Shown: piece by piece, positions 34,829 through 48,094 of the stretch
How the letters are laid out: every line of letters begins with the position of its first letter
Position numbering within the stretch: position 1 is the stretch's first letter
Made by a program: the position numbers and the translations under genes
From: Ailurus styani
Taxonomy: Eukaryota; Chordata; Mammalia; Carnivora; Ailuridae
Direction of reading: 5' to 3'
Length of the DNA: 64,000 bases
NCBI GenBank assembly: GCA_002007465.1
Contig: LNAC01000277.1
Span: 1,018,989-1,082,988 of the forward strand
Notes under the pieces: model-generated
What the model was told of the DNA's origin: nothing
The model's database searches: none
The model's input: only the letters and a program-made list of their open reading frames with translations

Positions 34829-37800
34829 AAAGAATATTCTCCCAAAGCAGCAGAATGCACATTCTTTTCAAGTGCACATGAGACATTCTACAGAATAGAT
34901 CACATACTAGGTCACCAATCAGACCTCAACAAGTACAAAAGCATTGAGATCATACCATGCATATTTGCTGACCACAACACTCTGCAGCTTGAAGTTAACC
35001 ACAAGAAAAAATTTGGAAAGATCACAAATACATGGAGGTTAAACAACATCCTACTAAACAATGTATGGGTCAACTAGGAAATCAGAGAAGAGATAAATAA
35101 AAAATACATGGAAACAAATGAAAATGAAAACACAATGGTTTGAAACCTTTGGGATGCAGCAAAAGTTGTCTTAAGACAAAAGGATATAGCAATATAGGCC
35201 TACCTCAAGAAGCAAGAAAAATCTCAAATAACCTAACTTTACACCTAAAGGGACTAGAAAAAGAAAAAATGAAATCTAAAGCCTGCAGAAGAAGGGAAAT
35301 AATAAAGTTTAGAGCAGAAAGAAATGATACAGAAACAAAAAAACAGATCAATGAAACCAGAAGCTGGTTCTTCAAAAACAATTAATAAAATGGACTAACC
35401 CCTTGCCAGACTTACCCAAAAGAAACAATAAAGGACCCATATAAATAAAATCACAAATGAGAGAGGTGAAAAACAACCAACACCACAGATATACAATTAT
35501 AAGTGAATATTATGAAAAACTCTATGCCAACTAATTGGACAATCTGGAAGAAATGGATAAATATAAATATATAAACTATCAAAACAAACAGGAAGAAATA
35601 GAAAACTTGAATAGACCGATAACCAGCAAAGAAATTAAATCAGTGATCCAAAATCTCCAAAAAAACCCAAAGTCCAGAGCCAGATGGCTTCACATGAATT
35701 CTACCAAACATTTCAAGAAGAGTTAACACCTATTCTTTTCAAACTGTTCCAAAAAATAGAAATGGAAGAAAAACTTCCAAATTCATTCTATGAGGCCAAC
35801 ATTACCTTGATACCAAAACCAGATAAAGACTCCACTAAAAAAGAGAACCATGGACCAATATCCTTGATGAACATAGATGTAAAAATTCTCTGAATCCAAC
35901 AGCACATTAAAAGGATCATTCACCATGAATAAGTGGGATTCATTCCTGGGCTGTAAAAGTGGTTCAATATTTGCAAATCGATCAACATGATACAACACAC
36001 TAATAAGAGAAAGAATAATAACCGTATGATCCTTTTAATAGATGCAGAAAAAGCATTTGACAAAACACAACATCCATTCATGATAAAAATCCTCAACAAA
36101 GTAAGATTAGAGGGAACACACCTCAACATCATAAAGGCCTTATAAGAAAAGCCCACAGCTAATATCATCCTCAAGGGGGAAAAACTGAAAGCTTTTCCTC
36201 TACAGTGAGGAACAAGATGAGGATGACCACTCTCACACTGTTATTTATCATAGTACTAGAAGTCCTAGTCGCAGGAATCAGACAACAAAAAGAAATAAAA
36301 GGCATCCAAATTAGCAAGGAAGAAATCAAACTTTCATTATTTGCAGATGGCATGATACCTGGAGGATTCCACCAAAATATTGCTAGAATTGATACATGAC
36401 TTCAGTAAAGTGGCAGAATAAAAATCAACATATAGAAATCTGCTGAATTTCTATACACCAATAATGAAGCAGCAGAAAGAGAAATCAAGGAATCAATCCC
36501 ATTTGAAACTGTACCCAAAGCCACAAGATAGATCCTTAGGAATAAACCGAACCAAAGAGGTAAAAGATCTATATTCTGAAAACTGTAAAACACTGTGAAA
36601 GAAATTAAAGATGACACGAAGAAATGGAAAAACATTCCATGCTCATGGATTGGAAGAACAAACACTGTCAAAATGTTATACTACCCAAAGCAATCTACAT
36701 ATTTAATGCAATCCATATCAAAATGCCACTGGCATTTTTCACAGAGCTAGAACAAACAATCCAAAAATCCGTAAGGAACAACAAAAGACCCGGAATAGCC
36801 AAAGTAACCTTGAAAAAGAAATCCAAAAGCAGGAGACAGAACAGTTCTGGGCTTCAAGTTATATTACAAAGCTGTAGTGATCAATGGAACAGAATAGAAA
36901 ACCCAGAAATGAACCCATAGCTACATGGTCAATTAACCTTCAACAAAGTAGGAATGAATATCCATTGGAAAAAAGACAGTCTCTTCAACAAATGGTGTTG
37001 GGAAAATTGGAGACCAATATGCAGAAGAATGAACTGGACTGCTTTCTTACAACATACACAAAAATAAATTCAAAATGGACAAAAAGACCTAAATGTGAGA
37101 CAGTAAATCATTAAAATCCTAGAGAAGAACACAGGCAGTAACCTCTTTGACATCAATCATAGCTTCTTCTTACAAGACATGTCGCCTGAGGCAAGGGAAA
37201 CAAAAACAAAAATGAACTATTGGGATTTCACCAAAGTAAAAAGCTTCTGCACAGCAAAGAAAACAATCAACAAAACTAAAAAGCAGCCTATGGAATGGGA
37301 GAAGATATTTGCAGATGACATATCTGATAAAGGGTTAGTATCCATAATATTTAAAAACTTATAAAACTCAACACCCCAAAACCAAATAATCCAGTTAAAA
37401 AATGGGCAAAAGACATGAATAGAAGAAGACATACAGATGGTCAACAGATACATGAAAAGATGCTCAATGTCACTCATCATCAGGGAAATACGAATCAAAA
37501 CTACAATGAGATATCACCTCACACTGGTCAGAATGGCTACAATTAGCAGCACAAGAAACAACAGGTGTTGGTGAGAATGCAGAGAAGGGAATTCTGTTTC
37601 AAAGTTGGTGGGAATGCAAACTGGTGCAGCCACTCTGGAAAACAGGATGGAGGTTCCTCAAAAAGTTAAAAATAGAACTACCCTGTGACCCAGCAGTGGC
37701 ACTACTAGGTATTTACCCAAAAGATACAAAAACACTGATTCGAAGAGACACATTCACCCTGATATTTACAGCAGTACTATCATCAACAGTCAAACTATGG

Positions 37801-38302
37801 AAAGAGCCACAATGTCCATCAACTGATGAATGGATAAAGATGTGGTATATACATCTATAGATACACACATGATGGAATATTAGTCAGCCATCAAAAAGAA
37901 TGAAATCTTGCCATTGCAACGATGTGGATGGAGCTAGAGAGTATTATGCTAAGTGAAATAAGTCAGTCAGAATAAGACAAATATATGATTTCACTCATGT
38001 GGAATTTAAGAAACAAACAGATGAACATAGGGGAAGGGGAGGAAAAATACAATAAGACAACAGAGAGGGAGGCAAATCATAAGATACTCAACTATATAGG
38101 AACAAACTGAGGGTGGCTGGAGGGAAGGTGGGTGGGGGGTGGGGTAACTGGGTGATGGGTGTTAAGGAGGATGCATGAGCATCACGTGATGCATGGAAGT
38201 GTTGAGTCATTATATTGTACACCTGAAACAAACATTACGCTGTATATTAACTAACTGAAATTTAAATAAAAACCAAAACTAAACTAAACTAAAATCTTAA
38301 AA

Positions 38303-40220
38303 AAAAAAAAGTAAGAGAGGACTGCCCACTGGAATTAGGAGGAGCTGGTTCCTGTTTGAATGGGTTTGGGATGTTGAATAAATGGTTGATGTCAGCAGAC
38401 AGCCCAAGTCAGAAGAAAGCTAAACTAAGACCTGCTTTAGAATAAATATTTGTGATTCCTAGAGCAGTTCTTTCCTCTTAATGTATGCCTTTTTCAAAGT
38501 GCTTACGGTCTGTATCCTGACAGATGCCTGTGTTTAAAGAAGTTTAGAAATTGCCACTGATACCTGGTGATTAACCAAGGTATTCAGCTAAACACAGAAA
38601 GTGTATGCATGCCCAGTTGTGGGCACAATTCTTTTCCTGGGAATGTAAGTTGATATCTACACAAACCAGACAGTATGGAGAGACATTAAGAGAGTTTGCT
38701 GGTGCCATGTTTCTATCTGAAACTAAAGAGATAACAGCGTGTGGTTTTTCAACAACGCTAGAAGGCTGGGTGTAATCTGAGACAATGTGCACAATGAACA
38801 GAGATCAAAAATCTATCTTCCAAAAACTGGATCTGATGAAATCGTGCCTCAGGGAACCTCATGCTAAAAGTGATGATTTTTGAGGAAGGTGACAGACTTA
38901 AAGTCTATGCTTATGGGGTGTTGTTTTGACACCAACAACAAAAAGAAGAAAAGGCAAGAAACCTCTGGCTTATGACAAGTCAATTTCACTTAATGTCAAT
39001 GTATTTTAGCAGATTAAATATATTCACAAGTTGACTTACACATTAGAAGGTTTGCCACACACACTTGAAACAATTTCTGACAACTACGCCTACATGTTTT
39101 GTTTGTCTAATCCTTTTGTGTGTTTGGTGAAATACACATAACAGAACGTTTACCACCTTAATCATTTTTATGTGTGCAACTCAACAGCATTAAGTACATT
39201 CTCATTGACAGTCTTAAATTTTCCTGTTTTGTTCAGGACTAACTTCCTTTCTTCCCCCCCTACTTTACTTTTCTCTTTTTGGCTTGACTCCTGCCATGCC
39301 AACACATAGGCAAAAAATTCTGATGCTTTTGTACGAAAGGGAAAAAAGAATGATCCACATGGCACCCACGGCAGGATAGTGCAGCAAAAACACAAATCAT
39401 AGAGTGAGCCGTGGAGGCTTACTTGTGTATTATTTCCCACTGCCATGGTAAGAGGCCCCCTCTTCTGGGCTGGGGACAGTGATGGGCTGGCCAGTAGTGG
39501 GGAGGAGGGAAGATATTAACTTCCCAGGACAGAGTGGAGGAAATTTCTGTTTCTAAGGTCAGGTCTTCCTTAATCCTAAGGAGGCCAACCAAACATTTTT
39601 ATGCTTCAAGATCCTTCTGTTGCCCAATTCTAGCTGAAGGGCTGTCAGTTTCTACAGTGGCAGAGAGGAATGAGCTCTTTTGTGTTGTGGAGGACTCTGA
39701 TCCAAACATGTGAGAAGGAATTTAAAAAAGGTGTCTGTGTCTTGAGGATCAGATGCTTGAGCCCTAACATGACACCCGAGAGTCTGCATAGGTCCCAAGA
39801 CATTTGGGGGTGGTGGACGCTTGTGCTGGTGCCTAGAAAGAGTGGTTTCTAGAAGATCCATCCATCTCAACTCCTCAGTTGTGGAAAGAGTGGAATTATC
39901 ATGACATCAACAACAATGGAAATTGGTCTTAGAGAAGGAGCTGCAAGCTCTCAGGGAAATGTAGGAACTCTGGTATTGTTTGTGTAGACTAGATAAGGCT
40001 AAGGACAAATAGAGTCCCGGTCATATACTGAGGTGAAAATTCAACACATAGTGCTAAGATGTGGCAAGCTTATGCTTTGGACATGGAGTCCCCTAAGTGG
40101 GGAACAAAAGATATTCCTGTTACAATGTAGCTGAACCCTGTGACTTTCTGTGAAAGCTATAATACCTCAAGGAGTCTTTCTTATTATTTGGCAAACTTAG
40201 AGAGAAGCCTACTCCTAAAT
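38303..40220. other. Intergenic with a small L1 remnant
   Basis: Mostly unrecognised. About 39110-39215 ('tgaaatacacataacagaac', 'cagcattaagtacattctc') is an old L1 3' UTR piece. Nothing else can be supported. Confidence 0.4.
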
Positions 40221-40222
40221 TC

Positions 40223-40410
40223 TTTTTTTTAAATAAAGATTTTATTTATTTATTTGAGAGAGAGTGAGAGCAAGATAGATCACAGAGGGATAGGGAGAAG
40301 CAGACTGGCCACTGAGTGGAGAGCCTGATGCAGGGGCTCGATCCCAGGACCCCGGGGTCATGATCTGAGCCAAAGGCAGATACTTAACCAACTGAGCCAC
40401 CTAGGCGCCC
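40223..40410 (-). mobile_element. Carnivore SINE, older
   Basis: Tail 'aaagattttatttatttatt', body with GA run, head 'gagccacctaggcgcccc'. Approximate duplication CTCCTRAATYC on both sides. Confidence 0.9.
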
Positions 40411-40718
40411 CTCCTGAATCCATTAGCAGAAGTTGCAGATGGCCTTGGGTGAGTATCTCCATCTAAATGTATAGTTTCTGCTTATAGAAAGATTATTTAA
40501 ATCAACTCAACAACAACTGAGCCAACCATGTGCAAGGCATTGCAGCGGGCATTTAAAGGTAAGTAGGATACAGTTCTTGCTTGTGGGCAAGAAGCCCCAC
40601 TCTATCAAATCCCCACTCTGAAACTTGCTAGCTGTTTAACTGTGGTCTGCTGTCTTTGCCTCCCCAAGTATCATCTAGAAACTGGAGTTGTAAAAACACC
40701 AAATAACAACACCTACCA

Positions 40719-40925
40719 GGGCGCCTGGGTGGCTCAGTGGGTTAAAGCCTCTGCCTTCGGCTCAGGTCATGATCTCAGGGTCCTGGGATCGAGGCCCGCA
40801 TCGGGCTCTCTGCTCGGCAGAGAGCCTGCTTCCTCCTCTCTCTCTGCCTGCCTCTCTGCCTACTTGTGATCTCTCTCTCTGTGTTAAATAAATAAATAAA
40901 ATCTTTAAAAAAAAAAAAAAAAAAA
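40719..40925 (+). mobile_element. Young carnivore SINE
   Basis: Near-consensus plus-strand copy with a long A tail. Perfect 14-bp duplication AACAACACCTACCA at 40705-40718 and 40926-40939. Confidence 0.95.
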
Positions 40926-40939
40926 AACAACACCTACCA

Positions 40940-42145
40940 CTTTGAGGGTGTGGGGAGTTAAGTAAAATAACGCATGTAAAGTTTTTAACACAGTGGCCAC
41001 CACATGGTGTTTGATCGTGTTATTTTAATCCTTCAGAATGGTTCCCACCTCGCAGGGGTTGAGCAAAACCCTTGGAGTGTCGGGGTGGTGTGGGAAATGG
41101 AAGCACGGCGTCAACAGCGTAGTAACCCGAGGAGGACAGATCAGTCATTTCCTCCTTCCATACCCTCGTCCTGGAAGGGGTTGACGGGGATACAATTTCC
41201 AATTCCTGCTTTTCTTTTCTATCTCAGCAGAAAGGGTATAATTTTAATAAGATGAGAGAAGGCTTGCAGGCTCCTGACAACAAAGGAAATCACAAGCCAT
41301 CACTGTGTGCCTGCACTTTCTCTTCATCTTCTTGAGGAGAAGATTAAGGAAGCTGAGGTGAAGGGATGGCACTGATGCCCCCCACTGAGACTTGGTCTTT
41401 CCAGGGCACAGCATGGGCGGGGAACCCAGCCTGAGTCCTCTTTCCAGAATTGTTGTTGTTCAGGTGGAGGCGGGGGTGTGAGCATGTTTAGCTACCCTTT
41501 TCTGAGCATTCCTGAACCCTGTCCTACTGGGGCGAAAGCTCTGATGCCTTAAATTACCTGGTCACAGTTTACAATTCTGACTTAGGGAAAAATGAGTACG
41601 TTTTTGAAAGACAATACATACATGCTCATATCAGAGTTTAAATGTTGACGCATATTCTCTTAAATGAACCTTTACACTGGCCCCTTGTTTTCCCCCTTTA
41701 TTTTCCAAGTGAGGGAGACTAATATCCAATATTTGATTCAAGAAAAGAGCACACAACCTAGGATTCCCTCCCACATACACACCTCCCACATACACATGTC
41801 AGCCCCGTAGTGGTCTTCTCTTCCCTCCCAGTGGTTTTGTCATTATTCACAGCCCTGTTGTCCAGTGCTCAACACTGGCACAGGAAAAGACATATGACTC
41901 ATGCACTTGAAGTCATCCGTGAGTGAGTGACTTACTGTATCATGCCTCCATCTTGAAAACAGCAACTTTCACTGTCCCCTCCCTACCCCCTGGTTGTCAA
42001 GGAAGTAGTATCCAAAGTCGGAACACTAAACCGTAAGAGTTGTTAGGTTGCTAAGAGGGAGTATGACATCTCCATGGAGACCCGCGAGACAAGGATAGAC
42101 CAAAGCAGGGCATATTTAGAGGACGCTCAGATTAGTACCAATCAT
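40940..42145. other. Intergenic, nothing recognised
   Basis: Unique-looking sequence; no supportable gene or repeat. Confidence 0.4.
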
Positions 42146-42420
42146 TGTCATCTGCCCAGGCTATGTCAGGTACCGTACCAAGTAATTAGCAAACATTACT
42201 TGATTTCATTGATTCTTCATAACGGCCCAAGGATCCAGGTATTTTTATTATTGTTCTATCTCTGTTTTGGTGAAGCTCAGGAGGTTAGGAAACTTTCTTG
42301 AGGTCCCATAGCTAATGGCAGTTCATGGCAGAACTGAGATTTGAGCCCATGTCTGTCCTGTGCCAAAGCCCATGCTCTCAACCACTCTCTGCACTCCAGG
42401 ACATGGGACCCTCTGTGAGA
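42146..42420 (+). repeat. MIR-like remnant
   Basis: Long MIR match by eye: 'ttgattcttcataacggccc', 'tttcttgaggtcccatagc', 'ctgagatttgagcccatg', then 'ccaaagcccatgctctcaac'. Confidence 0.7.
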
Positions 42421-42550
42421 TGATAGAAAAGACAAGCTACTCTTCTCAAGCAGCATATAGCCTAGAATGAGCTGGAACATGTGTAATTATATCTTGAGGC
42501 TGTACCTAAACTTATCTTTACTATTTGTTTATCAAAAAGACCAAATGGAG

Positions 42551-42692
42551 GGATGCCCGAATGACTCAGTTGGTTAAGCATCTGCCTTCGGCTCAGGTCA
42601 AGATCCCAGGGTCCTGGGATTGAGTCCCACACTGGGCTCCTTGCTCATTGGGGAGCCTGCTTCTCCTTCTGCCTGCTGCTCCCCCTGCTTGT

Positions 42693-42749
<57 letters not shown>

Positions 42750-42790
42750 CTCTCTGACAAATAAATAAATAAAACCTTCAAAAAAAGAAA
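42551..42790 (+). mobile_element. Carnivore SINE with expanded (TC)n
   Basis: Head 'ggatgcccgaatgactcag', body, then about 25 TC units at 42696-42745 and an 'aaataaataaataaaacc' tail. Near-perfect duplication AAAGAMCAAATGGA around it. Confidence 0.92.
42696..42745 (+). repeat. (TC)n microsatellite in a SINE
   Basis: An essentially uninterrupted TC run of about 50 bp inside the SINE's pyrimidine region. Confidence 0.95.
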
Positions 42791-42802
42791 AAGAACAAAT
42801 GG

Positions 42803-45800
42803 AACATCTGATTTGCCATGTGAGGGAAGAGTCACACTGATAGATTCGCATCCCAGTGTGTGGTTTAGACTCCCTTTCCCCAACATCAATCGAACAGAGT
42901 TGTGAATATTTACTCTGTAGGCACAAATGGCAAATTCAGTGCAGTCCCATTAGGTGAGGAGGAGGCCTGGGGACCGGAGTGGACTGAGTACGATGGAATG
43001 ATTTGGCAATGATTATGAAGTGTTGCAGACAAATCCCAGTGTTTTTATTGAATGAAAAGTATAGTCTTCTCCAGGAGTATCAAAGTTTGGGCCCATAGCA
43101 TGACAGAAAGATGGGTTCCTCTAATTATCGCTGATTTACTTCTGTCAGAGAATGGTTTAGCACTAGCTATATTGTGGAAGGGAAAACGATAGGCCCTGGC
43201 ATAGAAATTAGGAATACAGAGATAATTTGTCCCTTTGGTTCTTCACTGAGGGAAATACAGACACACAGGCCACCAATTCTAACACTGAGGTTCAAGTGCA
43301 GAAATGGAAGCGTGTGTACAGTTCTGCGTGAGCACAGAAGTTAGAGGGGCTAATTCTGCTGGTGAGCCGACAGGCGATTCTCAACATTGTCTACAGAGAG
43401 AGGAGGATTTGTGAGGTAGAGAAAAGAAAAGAAGGTCAAGTCAAGGAGACAGTCTATTCAATGGCTTAGAGGTGTGAACATGTACGTTGCTATTATGGGG
43501 GAATAAGGAATTTGTGACCAAGGCATGAGATGTGTATGGGGAGGTGAGGAAGACAGGACCCCCATAAATAGAGTTTTTGACAAAGATATGCAGCAAATCT
43601 CTTCCTGTTATATTTTAGGGTCAGCTTCTTATCTATAAGAGGGGCAAAAGAAAGCTTTGCAGTATAATTTTTGTGACCACTCTTTTTAGAAGAAGATCCA
43701 CATTTTCACATATTCAACAGCATAATAATTCCTTTGGGTCATGGTCAATTTTTGGCCACTGAGTTTCCCATTCAAGTAGAACTCTAGAAGGTATAGCTCC
43801 TCCTCTTACAGTTACAGAGGACAAGACTAAGCATAACTTGTTATGCCTTAAGAGATGTCTCTGGCAGACTGGGGTGGAACTTTTGACTATTTTCTTGATC
43901 TTGCAAGGAAAAAAATTTTTAAAAAACACTTCACGATAAAATAAGACAGAGTAAATCTCCAGGAGTTTTCTTCCTTACTCTTATCATCCAAGTGTAAATC
44001 TATGCTGTGCAAAGAATCCACTGGAGAATTATTTGTAGCTATTTACAAGTTGCTCTATTTCATATTTGTAAGCTTTCACATGCACATTTGTAATGAACTC
44101 CAAATACCAAATAAAAGAACTTGATGCGTGTCATGATTCACGGGGCTTCCAGGCCATACCAGTCTTTCTATCTGCTACACAATTAATAGTGACACTTAAG
44201 CCAGTTAGAAACTGAAGTGAAAAGGGAATTTACTTTAAGAATGCTCTTTGAGAAATGCAGAGGCAGTCAAAGCTCCCTAGGTGGAATTCCTGAAAGGCCC
44301 AGGACTTCTCCTCACAGAGTCTGAGTGATTCAGTGCTTTAATTTCAGGTTTGGTTCTCTGAGCCTGTCCCAGAGGATGAGATCTACCCAGTCCTGGCTCC
44401 TGACCCACTCAGAAAAGTCCTCAGAGAGAGAAGTTTCTGAAACACCAGAATGACTACTGCAATTCAACCTCTCTTCTTCAGTTATCCAAAGAGAGGTAGA
44501 ACACAGAATCACAACAGAATTTTCTATGATAAATTTTAAATTATTAAAGGAGAGAATGAACAATAAATCTAAAAAACAAAATTCAAATTCCACGGAGGGA
44601 AGAAAATGAGCGGCATTTTCCCACTTCCATCCTTTGTGTAATAGAGTCTACACGGCCCACGGCATCACAGGGCTGCCCATTATTGAGGAAAAGGAATTTG
44701 TTATTAGCATGAGTCTTCCCAAGCATCTTGTGGATCTTATTTTTCAATGCCCCTCTTTCATGTTCGTGAGTGTTTCTGGGACAAGATCGCTCCATCATGC
44801 AGGATTACACACGGCCAAATTCATTTTATATTGGATGACAAATTGCATTTGAATTTGTAGGGTTGAAGGTCAGGGCTGTTCCCTATTAGTCAGCCAGGCT
44901 CCCTCAAAGTGTCTCAGTCATGAGGATGTGTTGGAATCTCCTCTATGCCGCTGCCTGCTCAAATCCTCACGAATACTGAGTTCTGCCCTGATTTGGATGC
45001 CTAATAACTGAGTGCATCCAAAGGAGAAGATCACGTCAGGGGACTGACAAAATGAACAGCGTTGCACCCAGCACCAGATTATTCCTTCTGGGGCAGTTCA
45101 TAGTTAACGAGAACCCAGAATTTTGAAAAAGACCCATTTCCTGAGCCCTAAAGAAGAGACGTATCTTGAGGGCTTGGCTCCAACCTGACAACCCGAGAAA
45201 CACTCCGTGCCAGAGGTATATCCAGAATTGTCAGGAGGGGGAACAAAAACTTCGTTCCACACTCCTAAAATGCTAACTAACAAAGAGTTAAAAGTTGGCA
45301 GTCGTAAAGTGGACGAAGGATGTTTCTAATCTGAGCAGCCCACCGGCCCACCAGCCTTTCACACATGCCTTTACCTAGTGGAGAAAGTTGGTCTTGTGCT
45401 GAGTTTACATTAATTTGATTTAAAGTGACTGACCCCAAACGTTTGGCTCTCCTGTGAGCACGCTTGTTCACATCTCTGTGTGTGCTATAGTTAAATGTCA
45501 GGCTGCACATCTACCAACACATGTAAGGAGGAAACCTCACATTATTTCAGACTGCTCATTTTCAATTACGTACCATACACACAGACACTAGTTAGAATTT
45601 AATTTGGTAGTCTCTGTAATAAAATGAGTTTTCAGAGACCTTTAGTAGCATATACTTATGTATAAATAAAAGACTATTTTACTCAAGAAAATATTTTTTT
45701 CCAGGTACTTATAAGCTCTAGCTGACATACAAACAGCTGAAAGGTTAATTCAAGTCATTTTTATGTAGTCATTTAAGGACACCCTTTCAAGAACTTTACT

Positions 45801-45911
45801 AGGTCGTATTAAGATGTGTTTCTTCAACTAAATAATTATTTTCCCTTTCTTTTCTCTAGCCCAGGGCCCTGAGTGCCTTGAATTAAATAAGTTTTCAGGA
45901 ATGTCTTTTGA
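42803..45911. other. Intergenic, nothing recognised
   Basis: Three kilobases of mostly unique-looking sequence. No gene, RNA or clear repeat can be supported; open frames are short and unlike known proteins. Confidence 0.4.
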
Positions 45912-46054
45912 GGGGTGCCTGGGTGACTCAGTCGGTTGAATACCCGATTCTTGATTTCAGCTGAGGTCATGATTTTGGGGTCATGGGATCATGCCCTGCA
46001 TCAGGCTTCATGCTCAGCAGGGCATTCTCTCTCCTCCCTCTGCCCCTTCCCCTG

Positions 46055-46101
<47 letters not shown>

Positions 46102-46120
46102 AAATAAATCTTTTAAAAAA
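45912..46120 (+). mobile_element. Carnivore SINE, older copy
   Basis: Head 'ggggtgcctgggtgactcag', (TC)n at about 46062-46098, 'caaataaataaatctttt' tail. First of three adjacent SINEs. Confidence 0.9.
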
Positions 46121-46130
46121 ATGTCTGTAG

Positions 46131-46354
46131 GAGCACCTGGATGGCTCAGTCATTAAGTGTCTGCCTTCAGCTCAGGTCATGATCCCAGGGTCCTGAGATT
46201 AAGCCCCACATCAGGCTCCCTGCTTGACAGAGAGCCTGCTTCTCCCTCTCCCACTCCCCCTGCTTGTGTTCCCTCTCTCTCTGTCTCTCTGTCAAATAAA
46301 TAAAATCTTTAAAAATAAATAAATAAGAAATTAAAAATTAAAAAAAATAAAATA
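46131..46354 (+). mobile_element. Carnivore SINE
   Basis: Head 'gagcacctggatggctcag' to 'caaataaataaaatcttt' plus a long A/T tail. Perfect 10-bp duplication ATGTCTGTAG at 46121-46130 and 46355-46364. Confidence 0.92.
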
Positions 46355-46420
46355 ATGTCTGTAGATAATTATGTCAAAAATTGTGATAATTAGACATTGT
46401 GTGTAGTTACTAAATACGTA

Positions 46421-46618
46421 TTTTTTTAAGATTATTTATTTATTTATTTATTAGAGAGAGCAAGAGCAAGCACAAACAGTGGGGAGGGGCTGAAGAAGAG
46501 GGAGAAGCAGATTCCCCACTGAGCCAGGAGCGTGAGGCAGGCCTCGATCCCAGGACCCTGAGGTCATGACCTGAGCTGAAGGCAGACCCTTAACCGACTG
46601 AGCCACCCAGGAGTCCCC
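46421..46618 (-). mobile_element. Carnivore SINE
   Basis: Minus-strand tail 'ttttttaagattatttattt' and head 'gagccacccaggagtcccc'. Confidence 0.9.
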
Positions 46619-46689
46619 TTATTAAATATATATTAAAGTTATGAATCTGTAATAAAAATTCCATAATTCAAACTTTTCTCTTCATGAAG

Positions 46690-46880
46690 TATTTAATAAT
46701 AGCTATCATTTATTACACCTTTATTTTATTAGGATGCTAAATGCTTTATATCCATTACTTTAATTTTTTTTGCATCTCTATGAAGCAAGTATAAGTAACT
46801 TGGGCCAGCTCACACAGCAGGTGAGTGGCAGAACTGGAATTCAAATTCAAATCCTTCTGATTCTAAACCTAAAATGTTTA
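46690..46880 (+). repeat. MIR-like remnant
   Basis: 'ataatagctatcatttatta', 'cagctcacacagcaggtgag' and 'cagaactggaattcaaattc' are MIR landmarks. Confidence 0.65.
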
Positions 46881-47689
46881 GGTTCTATGATGTACTGTAT
46901 TCATGGTGTGGTTAAACTTATTCCCCACGTGTCTAAATTGGGTGGGACTTTTACAGGCCATCTCTATGGTGAGGCCTGGCCTTTGTGTAGTCATTTAGCG
47001 AGCATTTGTCCCACCCTTCTGGATGAGTTAGAATGAATGAAGAGTCAATGTTAAAGACAAAACAATAGGTAATATCTACGACAGGAAAGGCTTGCTAGCA
47101 AAATTATGAATTTTGTTATTCTTGTATAAAACGAACCCCAGATCCTGCTTGGTTTTTTTGAAACATGAATAGCAGTCATTATACTTTTGTAGAAAGCAAA
47201 GACTTTAATTAAATGATCACTGATGATAAAATAGAAGTGCATATATCTTATTTATTCACTTTTTTAAAAGTACACTTTAGTTCTTTCTAAGTGAAAGAAC
47301 CTAAATCTTCCCTAAAAAGGTTTCAGGTGACAGAAGCTAATAAATGCATTTTTATTGATTATGATTTGTTCATTAGTCTTTAGATCCATTCCGTATTTAA
47401 AGATACTGGAAATATGGTTCAATTCTCCACGTATTTATTGATAGCCTCCATCTGGCATTCTCTGAGATGGATGTTGGAACACTTTTCTTTAGGAACTCAT
47501 AGATTGCCAAGTCAGGCAAATGTAGGTGCCGCAAGTATGGAACTGGAGTTTTAAAATGATGGTTAGGAACATTACAAATCATATAAATATACTGGGCTAA
47601 GCACTATCTCACCAATATTTAGTACAAGCAATAAGAAAATAATGATAAATTCATGCTAAATTTGGACATAGGCACACACACCCAGAGAA
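46881..47689. other. Intergenic, nothing recognised
   Basis: No supportable gene or clear repeat. Confidence 0.4.
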
Positions 47690-47947
47690 CACCCCGTGAA
47701 TGAAGGTGAAGGCAGAGATGGGGTGATGTTTCTATAAGCCAAGGGCTGCATAGATTGCCAGGAAACCAGAAGCTCAAAAAGAGACATGGAGCAGGTTCTC
47801 TCTTATAACCCTCAGAAGTAACCAATCCTCCTGACACCTTGACCTTGGACTTCTAGCCTTCGAAGCTGTGAGATGATAGGTTTCTGTTGTTTATGTCACC
47901 TAGTATGTGATACCTTGTTATAGGAGCCCTGGAAAACTAGTCTGCTA
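47690..47947 (+). repeat. MaLR (MLT1-like) LTR, 3' half
   Basis: 'ttgccaggaaaccagaagc', 'cttgaccttggacttctagc' and the end 'tgttgtttatgtcacctag' to 'ggagccctggaaaactag'. The 5' half is missing or too diverged. Confidence 0.65.
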
Positions 47948-48094
47948 TATAATTCTGACCTAACTCCTTAATTTCAATAAATTTTGGCTCATTCATCTAT
48001 AAAAGAATGGTAATATTACCTACCCCATTGGGTTATGGTGAATTTAATAGTGCTTATCACGTTGTGTTAGAATGACTTCTTCCGGGTCCACTTA

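Larger units (their letters stand above)
34090..37860 (+). pseudogene. L1 ORF2 remnant (endonuclease and reverse transcriptase)
   Basis: Recognisable blocks in order: endonuclease start (LKINGLITSIKRQ near 34110), RT fingers/palm ([20 protein letters not shown] near 35610; [13 protein letters not shown] near 35800), active-site region ([13 protein letters not shown] near 36340), and C-terminal region (MSPEARETKTKMNYW at 37179; WKEPQCPSTDEWIKMWYIHL at 37800). Multiple frameshifts, stops and a SINE insertion make it non-functional. Confidence 0.85.
31941..38302 (+). mobile_element. Nearly full-length, inactive carnivore L1
   Basis: About 6.3 kb from a 5' UTR ('gaactaagatgacagcatcg') through ORF1, ORF2, 3' UTR ('tatattaactaactgaaatt') and poly-A. 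ORF1 (about 33081-33950) shows the coiled-coil and RRM/CTD wording (ENRLRELS, IQEAQRAPIEI) but is broken by frameshifts. ORF2 (about 34090-37860) has endonuclease, RT and C-terminal pieces, all broken by stops and shifts; the RT active-site motif reads FADG instead of FADD at about 36340. A SINE interrupts the endonuclease region at 34650. The 10-bp duplication TAAAATCTTA is seen at 31930-31939 and 38290-38299. The many open frames here are L1 fragments or antisense shadows. Confidence 0.92.

Noticed and set aside
44330..44480. Possible exon after the 'tttaatttcag' acceptor-like site at about 44347
   Set aside because: No good donor follows in frame and the translated text is not recognisable.
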